Made by a program: the position numbers and the translations under genes. A stretch of 7,650 nt of DNA from Parcubacteria group bacterium CG11_big_fil_rev_8_21_14_0_20_39_22 (GTDB lineage: Bacteria; Patescibacteriota; Minisyncoccia; Phycocordibacterales; GCA-002787175): contig PCWC01000057.1 of assembly GCA_002787175.1 (NCBI GenBank), forward strand, positions 1 through 7,650, read 5' to 3'. How positions within the stretch are numbered: the stretch's first letter is position 1; each line of letters begins with the position of its first letter. Below the pieces are notes generated by a model that saw only the letters and a list, made by a program, of their open reading frames with translations, searched no databases and was not told the DNA's origin. Below, piece by piece: positions 1 through 5,415 of this stretch.

Positions 1-36
1 GCTTCTAGTTTTTGTTTTTAGATTCTTTTTCATTTT

Positions 37-75
37 TGTCTGATTAATTGATAGATTACTCTATGTTATCAGACA
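37..75. other. Nested inverted repeat (possible terminator or cruciform)
   Basis: An 8-bp perfect inverted repeat (TGTCTGAT at 37-44, ATCAGACA at 68-75) encloses a second 5-bp stem (ATAGA at 51-55, TCTAT at 60-64). A T-rich stretch follows at 79-86, but it is not a clean T-run. It could end transcription of a gene to the left of the window, or be a DNA-level structure near the island edge. Apart from this and the repeats listed separately, positions 1-249 hold no gene I can support. Confidence 0.3.
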
Positions 76-122
76 CACTTTATTTTACAGTCCCAAAATT
101 TCCTTACCTATCCATTTTCGGC

Positions 123-137
123 GGGGGGTGTGGGGGG
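123..137. repeat. G6-TGT-G6 tract
   Basis: Two runs of six G separated by TGT form a perfect mirror repeat in otherwise AT-rich DNA. Short hairpin-capable CGGCGG (119-124) and CCGCCG (178-183) lie around it. Such a tract could fold as a G-quadruplex. It lies just outside the left 30-bp inverted repeat and may belong to the same boundary element. Confidence 0.6.
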
Positions 138-158
138 AGCCGCTTAAAAAATGAAAGG

Positions 159-188
159 AAATTTTATGGTTTTGTTTCCGCCGCTTCA
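159..188 (+). repeat. Left copy of island-flanking inverted repeat (30 bp)
   Basis: This segment is the exact reverse complement of 7621-7650, 30 of 30 bases. Identity stops inward: the next bases are ccatat here, against the complement of ggaggaa on the right. Outward, the right copy runs off the window, so the true length is unknown. Both copies read outward as a potential peptide beginning KRRKQNHKI. On the left this would be a 34-codon frame from GTG at 189 to a stop at 85 on the - strand, which I do not call as a gene. The repeat could be a terminal inverted repeat of a mobile element or two copies of a dispersed repeat. Confidence 0.9.
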
Positions 189-207
189 CCATATAAATAT
201 TATATGG
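189..207. promoter_or_regulatory. Perfect palindrome upstream of the C-like gene
   Basis: CCATATAA (189-196) and TTATATGG (200-207) form an 8-bp perfect inverted repeat around a 3-nt spacer. It lies 5 nt upstream of the predicted -35 of the controller gene, a typical place for an operator. It directly abuts the left 30-bp flanking repeat. The binding protein is unknown; the XRE protein encoded just downstream is the obvious candidate. Confidence 0.45.
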
Positions 208-211
208 CAGT

Positions 212-249
212 TTGGCATATTACGCAATGGAATATTATGATATAAGCAT
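212..249 (+). promoter_or_regulatory. Predicted promoter of the C-R operon, probably leaderless
   Basis: TTGGCA (212-217) and TATGAT (236-241) are separated by 18 nt and each resembles a sigma70 element. The expected start of transcription falls at about 248-250, at or next to the ATG at 250, and no Shine-Dalgarno is visible. A 7-bp inverted repeat (GGCATAT at 214-220, ATATGCC at 248-254) brackets the -10, overlaps the -35 and covers the start codon, so it may be an autoregulatory operator. Leaderless transcripts and self-regulated promoters are known for restriction-modification controller genes. Confidence 0.45.
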
Positions 250-471
250 ATGCCACGAGCTTTATACAAAGAGGAGCACCAAAAAATCGTAGAACGTTTG
301 AAAAAGGCGCGTATTGATGCTGGCTTGGATCAGGTTGAGGTAGCAGAAAAACTAGGGAGGACACAGTCCTACGTTTCAAAAATTGAGTCGGGGCAAAGAC
401 GTTTTGATGTACTACAGCTGAAAGAATTTGCAAAATTATACAAAAAAGATATTGATTTCTTCATAAAATAG
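250..471 (+). CDS. XRE-family HTH regulator, probable R-M controller (C) protein
   Basis: This 73-residue protein is essentially one Cro/C1-type helix-turn-helix domain. Residues 13-35 give the first helices (IVERLKKARIDAG), the HTH spans about 27-48 (DQVEVAEKLGRTQSYVSKIESG), and the hydrophobic remainder (LKEFAKLYKKDIDFF) would complete the five-helix fold and dimer surface. Size and fold match controller proteins of type II restriction-modification systems, which delay endonuclease expression until methylation is established. The endonuclease gene begins 2 nt after its stop, without its own visible ribosome binding site, which implies co-transcription and translational coupling. The ATG at 250 was chosen because the HTH follows directly and the predicted promoter makes it leaderless. 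The HTH assignment is firm. The controller role is inferred from size and position; it could be a more general XRE regulator. Confidence 0.9.
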   Translation: MPRALYKEEHQKIVERLKKARIDAGLDQVEVAEKLGRTQSYVSKIESGQRRFDVLQLKEFAKLYKKDIDFFIK

Positions 472-473
472 AC

Positions 474-1643
474 ATGGCAAAACGCATAAAAAGGGACTGG
501 CATCCTGTCTTTAAAAAATATATGGAATTTATCGCAAAACATCCCAATTATGCAGGGATGCCCTTTTTATATAAGAAAGATAGCTCAATTCGCTGGGTTG
601 TAACACGAGGAAGCGAAGCTGGCCAAGCTCGCCTAAAGTGGTGGGATAAAAAAAGAAAAGAATTAGGTTTGCCAAAAGGAGATGCATGGATATCCAAAAC
701 AGCTAGAGCAATCCATCCCACAGGAGAAAAACCGTGCCAAATTTGTGGAAAAGTTATGAGTTTAGACTATGTCTACCAAAACAAACGCAACACTATGAGT
801 CCGGGTGCAATGAGCAATGCTCCAGACAGACTAGATGGATACCATACCTACAATCTTTGTTGTCGTGGTAAACAAGACACGGGAAGACATAAAAGTAATC
901 TTGCAAGGTATGGAGAGGATAGACGTGCTTATGAAAACTGGTCTGAAGGAGATTGGAAAGCTGCAAGTTGGTTAATGAAAGAATTTCAAAAACATGGTGT
1001 TAGTCCTGACCATCTCGGACCAATTTCTCTCGGATTTAGCCATAGGCCAAAGTTTAGGCCTCTGACACGAGCTGCTAATTCTGCTAGAAACAACAGAATG
1101 ACGTTAGCAGATATAAAACTACTTCTTCAAGAAGAAATGGCCGAGCCAGTCATTTCTTCTCATTCGAAACATCTTTGGGATTTACTAAAAAATGAAGTAA
1201 CTGATAATGAAGGTGCGTTAAAACTTGGAAAACTCATGCGTGAAAACATGCATCATGTTCTTTCAATTTTTTCATATCTTGCAGAGAATGGTCATAAGGA
1301 TTTTTTGATAAAAAACTTCTTACACCCAGAATATGCTGATTATTCTATAAAATTTGAGGATTTTGATCCTGAAACTGGAATTTTTAAAAAGATGGTTAAG
1401 ATTAATGGAACAAAAAAGCAGTATGCGAATAATGCAAAAAGATATATACGCATTTCTCTTGATTCCTTAAAACAATATTCTTTAAAGAAAAACCGTAATT
1501 TGAAAAAGTGGTTAACGGATGAAATTGCAGAAAACCTTAGTCAAGTTATTAAACATCTTGAGCGCGGGAACGAAAAGAAAGCACTAGCATGTCTTTTTGA
1601 AACATTTGAAATTGTCGCAAAAAATCTAGCTAAAAAATTTTGA
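474..1643 (+). CDS. Type IIS restriction endonuclease, Alw26I/Eco31I/Esp3I-like (HNH)
   Basis: This 389-residue protein is probably a type IIS endonuclease that cuts outside an asymmetric site. The active-site signature is a beta-beta-alpha-metal (HNH-like) motif: D179-H180, then LGPISLGF, then N202 in ANSARNNRM. As I recall, the catalytic residues of Eco31I are D311 and N334, the same 23-residue spacing. A CxxC (C88, C91) and a CC pair (C129-C130) precede it and may bind a structural zinc ion. The basic N-terminal third probably contributes to DNA binding, and the C-terminal 200 residues are mainly helical with no motif I recognise. It appears shorter than Eco31I (over 500 residues from memory), so the recognition part may be reduced. 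Two neighbouring methyltransferases, m6A and m5C, match this family's organisation. The recognition sequence cannot be read from the gene. No Shine-Dalgarno precedes the ATG. Confidence 0.85.
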   Translation: MAKRIKRDWHPVFKKYMEFIAKHPNYAGMPFLYKKDSSIRWVVTRGSEAGQARLKWWDKKRKELGLPKGDAWISKTARAIHPTGEKPCQICGKVMSLDYVYQNKRNTMSPGAMSNAPDRLDGYHTYNLCCRGKQDTGRHKSNLARYGEDRRAYENWSEGDWKAASWLMKEFQKHGVSPDHLGPISLGFSHRPKFRPLTRAANSARNNRMTLADIKLLLQEEMAEPVISSHSKHLWDLLKNEVTDNEGALKLGKLMRENMHHVLSIFSYLAENGHKDFLIKNFLHPEYADYSIKFEDFDPETGIFKKMVKINGTKKQYANNAKRYIRISLDSLKQYSLKKNRNLKKWLTDEIAENLSQVIKHLERGNEKKALACLFETFEIVAKNLAKKF

Positions 1644-2754
1644 TATATTCACCCGGGGAAATGAGCCCTCTTGCAAATTTCTGGAAAGGATGTGCAGGTT
1701 TGGTTGTTAATTTTATTTTGATATCAGGGCCACCAACTTCGACATTGAATAAATCCCCAATCGCATTTTCCGTAGTAATATAGTTTTCTTCGTTATTAAT
1801 AATTGGATTAGGAAAAAGCTCCTCAGGATCTCCGTTCAAGACTCCGATAATTACAACCCTCTTTCTTTTTTGAGGAACGCCAAATTGTACAGCATGCAGT
1901 TTTTTTCCTGCTACGGAATAACCTAATCGCTGGAAATTATTTTTTACTTCCTCATAGGTTTTACCGCCATTTATTGTTAAAATACCCTCCACATTTTCCA
2001 TAACAAATACTTTAGGCTTAATTTTTTTTACAATATTGACAAATTCTTTGTAAAGAAAGTTTCTAGGATCATCAATCATTCTCTTTCCAGCATGAGAAAA
2101 TCCTTGGCATGGCGGACCCCCTACGACAATATCAACCTTTCCTCTCTCAGATTCTTTTAAGACTGTATCTTGAATTTGCTTATCGGCGATATCACCTTCA
2201 ATTAAAACTGTGTCTGTATGATTAGCTCTGTATGTTTCGCACGCCTGCTTAAAATTATCATTAGCAACAATTATCTTATAACCAGCCCAACCAAAGCCTA
2301 GACTTAAGCCTCCAGCACCACAAAATAAATCAAGTAAGTTTTTTGTCTTGGTTTTTTTTTGGATTTGGTTTGCGATAGAAAATGCAAGCAACGGCGGAAC
2401 GGCATTGCCAATCTGTTTACACAAAGACCCTTTCGATCCTTCAAAAATATAGTTGTCAGGAAAAGATTGAAACCGAGCCGCTTCGCGTGCGCTTATTACA
2501 CGATTATGGATTGGATGTATGTATGTGCCATTTCCAGGACGATTAAAATAGGTTGTTATTGTGTAACTTGGTTTATCAAAAGAGAGTCTGCCGTACAGAG
2601 TTGTCCTGCCTCCAGACACGCGTATCTGTTCCAACCTTTTTGAAGGTATGTCATGTGGAATATTTTTCCAGTTTCCCCCAGGCGGAACTGATTTAACCAT
2701 TCTGAGATCATTTTCACTCAGTGAGTAAGTTGTATGATTATAGACCATAAGCAA
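1630..2754 (-). CDS. DNA (cytosine-5-)methyltransferase, circularly permuted
   Basis: This enzyme transfers methyl from S-adenosylmethionine to C5 of cytosine and would protect one strand of the type IIS site. The motif order is rearranged. The end of the target-recognition region comes first (VPPGGNWKNIP at 23-33), then motif IX (REAARFQSFPD, 90-100), motif X (QIGNAVPP, 114-121), motif I (DLFCGAGGLSLGF, 142-154), motif IV with catalytic C216 (GGPPCQGFS, 212-220), motif VI (MENV, 252-255) and motif VIII (QKRKRVVIIG, 295-304). The protein then ends inside what is normally the variable region. All key residues are present, so it is permuted rather than truncated. The TTG at 2754 is preferred because AAGGA lies 8 nt upstream; an in-frame ATG two codons later (2748) is the alternative. 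The start overlaps the end of the adenine methyltransferase gene by 17 nt, implying coupling. The 3' end overlaps the endonuclease gene by 14 nt, tail to tail. Confidence 0.93.
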   Translation of the reverse strand: MLMVYNHTTYSLSENDLRMVKSVPPGGNWKNIPHDIPSKRLEQIRVSGGRTTLYGRLSFDKPSYTITTYFNRPGNGTYIHPIHNRVISAREAARFQSFPDNYIFEGSKGSLCKQIGNAVPPLLAFSIANQIQKKTKTKNLLDLFCGAGGLSLGFGWAGYKIIVANDNFKQACETYRANHTDTVLIEGDIADKQIQDTVLKESERGKVDIVVGGPPCQGFSHAGKRMIDDPRNFLYKEFVNIVKKIKPKVFVMENVEGILTINGGKTYEEVKNNFQRLGYSVAGKKLHAVQFGVPQKRKRVVIIGVLNGDPEELFPNPIINNEENYITTENAIGDLFNVEVGGPDIKIKLTTKPAHPFQKFARGLISPGEYIKIF

Positions 2755-4618
2755 ATAGATTTTCCTTTTGAGGTTTTAAGAACGAATTAACCATTTTTGT
2801 GTGTTTACCTAGAATATAATTTCTTTCTTCTTCATCTAGTCCATATAATTCAAATACTTTCATATTCAACTGGTATATACTTTCTTGATCGTCAGTATTT
2901 TTAATTAAAGCAACAAGATTTTCAATTTCTCTTTTCTCGGAAGATGAAGGTATGGCGATGGGTAATTCTGATAGCTCGTAGTTGCTAATGTGATTGTTTG
3001 AATTGGTTATTTTAAATCTCCAATTAAGTAACATTGAATTAAGCACCCCAAGTAAATAGGTAAGGCTAACTTCTTGACTCCCGAAAAGTGATTCATTAAA
3101 TGTTAGAAAATTACAAGAATTACCCAAAACAATATTTCCCGGTATTTTCGTAAACTTTAAGCGCTTTTCGAGGTGAATATTTGAGATTTGTTGGCAAACT
3201 AATCTTTCTCTGTTTATATATTTACTTTTTTCTGTTGTTTTTTGTATAAATTTTTCATCAGTAAAAAATTCTCCTAATGTATAAGAAAATTCGCTCACAT
3301 TATTACCTCGCAAAAGCGGTAACGATGTTTTTTTGTTCGTTATAAAACCTTTATCCAAAGTTAAATCCAATTCGCCACGAGCATTACAAACCGATGTTAA
3401 GCTACGAAGTTTTGGAAGGGTATTTAGTTTTTGGAGAATTCTCCATCCAATCTCACTTTCAATAACAATTGGTGCGGTTTCGCTCGTTTTTTCTATATGA
3501 TCAACGCTAACCTCTACGCCCTCTTTTGCAAAATCACCCTGATTAATAACTTTGGGATTGATGCGGATAACATCCCCGGGCTCTTTTTTGTCTAATGCAA
3601 AAAAACAAAACGCTTGCGATATATCAGGGAAAAATTCATTTTTTTCTGGAATGATGTATATCTTGAATAACTTATAGTTGTTTATGATTCTTTTTCGCAG
3701 AAGCTCACTTTGCTTATCATTAAGTAAAGTTATAGGAATTATTGCACCAACTTTACTAGATTTATGTGTATAATTTTCAAGGATTTCTTCTAGAAAGATT
3801 TTGTAGTAATTAAGAGTCCCTTGATTAAATTTGTATACATTATTTGCTCTAATAAAATCAAGAATATTTTTAATATCCAGTGCATGCTGATTTAAGTTTA
3901 AGCCGTCTTGATACTTGTTTCCGTTTGCTTTAAGTAATTTATAAGGCGGATTGGTCAGAACCACATCAAAACCATTTTTTATCCCAAAAATTTCTCTTGG
4001 ACTTCGTTTTTCAATTTTCCCATTACGCGAGCCAAACAAAATATCGCCTTTATAAAAATTCTCAGATTTTATTTTTACAGAAACGTCGTACTTTGATTTT
4101 ATGTAAAGAGGTAATATTTTAATCAGTAGGTCAATAGCCTCCGCATCTATATCAGATAGATAAATATTATCAATAAGCTTTTGAAAAGCTTTTTGATTAA
4201 GGTTGCCAACTCTTTCAAGTATTTCATCTATATATGCAACCGCAAAAATACCAGTGCCAGAGCATGGCTCCAAAAAGGTCAATTTTAAGAGATCGTCATT
4301 ATTTGATTCACTCAAGCTTTCTTGTGCAATTAAGCGAGCAATTGAATAGTCCGTGTAATAAATTCCATAGTGTTTCCTTTTGTCTGTATTCACAATCTTT
4401 TCAGACTCTCGTTTTTTCTGGTGAAGTAGTCCAACGAGTTGAAAAATTTTCAGGGGGTCAATTTTATCTCCAGTTTTCATGCTCGTATAGAGCATTTTAT
4501 CGATTTGATTATCTAAATTCGGCTTCTTCAAGAAAAAACTCAAAAGCTTATCTAAAAGCTCTTGTTTGTTTAGGTAATGAGAGCAAAGGGAACTATAGAT
4601 TTTAAAGATTTCATTCAT
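2738..4618 (-). CDS. DNA (adenine-N6-)methyltransferase of the type IIS R-M system
   Basis: This 626-residue protein is a gamma-type N6-adenine methyltransferase. Motif X-like GIYYTD is at 85-90, the S-adenosylmethionine-binding motif I (FLEPCSGTGIF) at 115-125, a motif II-like acidic strand (YLSDID) at 153-158, and catalytic NPPY at 223-226. The C-terminal half looks like a TaqI/Eco57I-type target-recognition domain, with PLLRGNNV near 434-441 and the closing NHISNYELSELPIAIP near 542-557. Length and layout agree with the adenine methyltransferases of the Alw26I/Eco31I/Esp3I family. It would modify the strand opposite to that modified by the cytosine enzyme. No Shine-Dalgarno is visible before the ATG at 4618, and a TATAAT lies only 11 nt upstream, so the transcript may be nearly leaderless. 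Co-transcription with the LexA-like gene, 30 nt upstream, is also possible. Confidence 0.92.
   Translation of the reverse strand: MNEIFKIYSSLCSHYLNKQELLDKLLSFFLKKPNLDNQIDKMLYTSMKTGDKIDPLKIFQLVGLLHQKKRESEKIVNTDKRKHYGIYYTDYSIARLIAQESLSESNNDDLLKLTFLEPCSGTGIFAVAYIDEILERVGNLNQKAFQKLIDNIYLSDIDAEAIDLLIKILPLYIKSKYDVSVKIKSENFYKGDILFGSRNGKIEKRSPREIFGIKNGFDVVLTNPPYKLLKANGNKYQDGLNLNQHALDIKNILDFIRANNVYKFNQGTLNYYKIFLEEILENYTHKSSKVGAIIPITLLNDKQSELLRKRIINNYKLFKIYIIPEKNEFFPDISQAFCFFALDKKEPGDVIRINPKVINQGDFAKEGVEVSVDHIEKTSETAPIVIESEIGWRILQKLNTLPKLRSLTSVCNARGELDLTLDKGFITNKKTSLPLLRGNNVSEFSYTLGEFFTDEKFIQKTTEKSKYINRERLVCQQISNIHLEKRLKFTKIPGNIVLGNSCNFLTFNESLFGSQEVSLTYLLGVLNSMLLNWRFKITNSNNHISNYELSELPIAIPSSSEKREIENLVALIKNTDDQESIYQLNMKVFELYGLDEEERNYILGKHTKMVNSFLKPQKENLFAYGL
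2763..2767 (-). promoter_or_regulatory. Ribosome binding site deciding the TTG start of the C5 methyltransferase
   Basis: On the - strand AAGGA ends 8 nt before the TTG at 2754 and 14 nt before the ATG at 2748. The spacing favours TTG. The site lies inside the last codons of the adenine methyltransferase gene. It is one of the few clear Shine-Dalgarno-like sequences in the window. Confidence 0.5.
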
Positions 4619-4629
4619 AAGATATTTTG

Positions 4630-4659
4630 ATTATAGCATTTTAAGCATCTATCGTTTAA
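4630..4659 (-). promoter_or_regulatory. Predicted promoter of the two methyltransferase genes
   Basis: On the - strand a perfect TATAAT (4630-4635) stands 11 nt before the ATG at 4618. A weak -35 candidate, TTAAAC (4654-4659), lies 18 nt upstream and falls partly within the 3' end of the LexA-like gene. The predicted start of transcription leaves a leader of only a few bases. This would let methylation proceed independently of the LexA promoter. The -10 is convincing, the -35 is not. Confidence 0.4.
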
Positions 4660-5317
4660 TAACAGAAATTATCCTTCCATTTATCATAAAATCATCCTCA
4701 CTGGAGATATAAATAGGTTTATGTTTAGGATTGCTTGATTCAGAAATTAATTTTACATCTCCAGTTTTTGTATCTCGTTCAAATTTTTTGAGATTTGCTG
4801 CACCATCAATAATTGATAAAACATGATCTCCATTTTTTGGCGTCTTATATTCAGAATCAATTAAAACAAAATCTCCTTCTTCAAGATTCTTACCATCAAT
4901 CTTTGCGCGGTTCATAGAGTCACCTTCTACACGCAAAGCAAAAACTCCATCTTTTCGATTCAACTTGCTTCGTGAAATTTTTAAATAGCCGGCAATATTT
5001 TCTTCGGCAAACAATGTCGCAGGGCCGGCATTTGCCGCGCCCAAGACAGGAACACGGACAGAATCCATCCCCGTCTTTTTCATAAAAGGTGTTTTCACCG
5101 TTCTATCTGCATAAATACCAATAGAACGCGGCTTGTTTGTCTCTCGTTCTAAATAGCCTTCTTCTTGCAACTTCTTCACGTGGTAATGAGCAGACGATGG
5201 GTAATTTAAAAAATCAGAAAAATGCTCCGCTATATCTTCCAGAGAGGGAGCGACCCCATGCTCTTGAGAATAGGACACAATGAAATCGTATATTTGCTTT
5301 TGCTTTTTACTGATCAT
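4649..5317 (-). CDS. lexA: LexA-like repressor with S24 self-cleavage domain
   Basis: This is a two-domain LexA-type protein of 222 residues from ATG. The N-terminal winged helix-turn-helix covers about 1-70 (ISKKQKQIYDFI, then PSLEDIAEHF, then SAHYHVKKLQEEGYL). After a linker follows the S24 peptidase fold: a cleavage-site-like NAGP with the A97-G98 bond, catalytic serine S134 in EGDSM, and a lysine in LKKF (K177 by alignment with E. coli K156). All elements needed for RecA-stimulated self-cleavage are therefore present. An in-frame TTG at 5332 would add five residues and has a weak GAAAG upstream; ATG was preferred because LexA proteins normally begin close to this point. The gene is divergent from the CBASS operon across a promoter region with paired palindromes, and lies 30 nt upstream of the methyltransferase genes. 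It could be the host's global LexA or a dedicated island repressor; the sequence does not decide. Confidence 0.9.
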   Translation of the reverse strand: MISKKQKQIYDFIVSYSQEHGVAPSLEDIAEHFSDFLNYPSSAHYHVKKLQEEGYLERETNKPRSIGIYADRTVKTPFMKKTGMDSVRVPVLGAANAGPATLFAEENIAGYLKISRSKLNRKDGVFALRVEGDSMNRAKIDGKNLEEGDFVLIDSEYKTPKNGDHVLSIIDGAANLKKFERDTKTGDVKLISESSNPKHKPIYISSEDDFMINGRIISVIKR

Positions 5318-5353
5318 AGTATTGACATTCAAATTACTTTCAAATACAATACC

Positions 5354-5382
5354 AGTATACTTGAAACTTCAGACAGGGGCAA
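5354..5382 (-). promoter_or_regulatory. Predicted leftward promoter of the LexA-like gene
   Basis: On the - strand TTGCCC (5377-5382) and TATACT (5354-5359) are separated by exactly 17 nt. Transcription would start near 5347, about 30 nt before the ATG at 5317 and 15 nt before the alternative TTG at 5332. The -10 lies inside the left palindrome and the -35 touches the right one, so a repressor on either site would block it. Confidence 0.5.
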
Positions 5383-5389
5383 GTATACT
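5361..5389 (+). promoter_or_regulatory. Predicted rightward promoter of the CBASS operon
   Basis: TTGAAA (5361-5366) and TATACT (5384-5389) are separated by exactly 17 nt, each close to sigma70 consensus. Transcription would start near 5396, giving a leader of about 20 nt before the ATG at 5416. The -10 lies inside the right palindrome and the -35 touches the left one. It overlaps the leftward promoter almost completely, so polymerase could occupy only one direction at a time. Confidence 0.55.
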
Positions 5390-5415
5390 TATCCACATGA
5401 CTTACTGATACTACT

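Larger units (their letters stand above)
5354..5389. promoter_or_regulatory. Paired palindromic operator, probably bound by the LexA-like repressor
   Basis: The self-complementary octamer AGTATACT occurs twice (5354-5361 and 5382-5389), with centres 28 bp apart. Flanking bases extend this to a perfect 10-bp inverted repeat: AGTATACTTG at 5354-5363 and CAAGTATACT at 5380-5389. The right copy is part of a 10-bp palindrome, AAGTATACTT (5381-5390). I saw no further AGTATACT elsewhere. Each octamer covers the -10 of one of two divergent promoters. LexA proteins commonly autoregulate through palindromes in their own promoter, and operator sequences differ between phyla. Binding by this repressor is inferred. 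Confidence 0.65.

Noticed and set aside
85..189. 34-codon outward frame on the - strand starting in the left repeat
   Set aside because: Short, GTG start without a ribosome binding site, and shared with the right copy only over the repeat itself; kept only as a remark.
48..245. 65-codon open frame on the + strand upstream of the C-like gene
   Set aside because: It runs through the G-tract, the inverted repeat and the promoter palindromes, its composition is not protein-like, and it resembles nothing.
1630..2754. C5 methyltransferase as a truncated or frameshifted pseudogene
   Set aside because: Motif I does not start the protein, but motifs IX and X are intact at the N-terminus and every catalytic motif is present in one frame, so permutation explains it.
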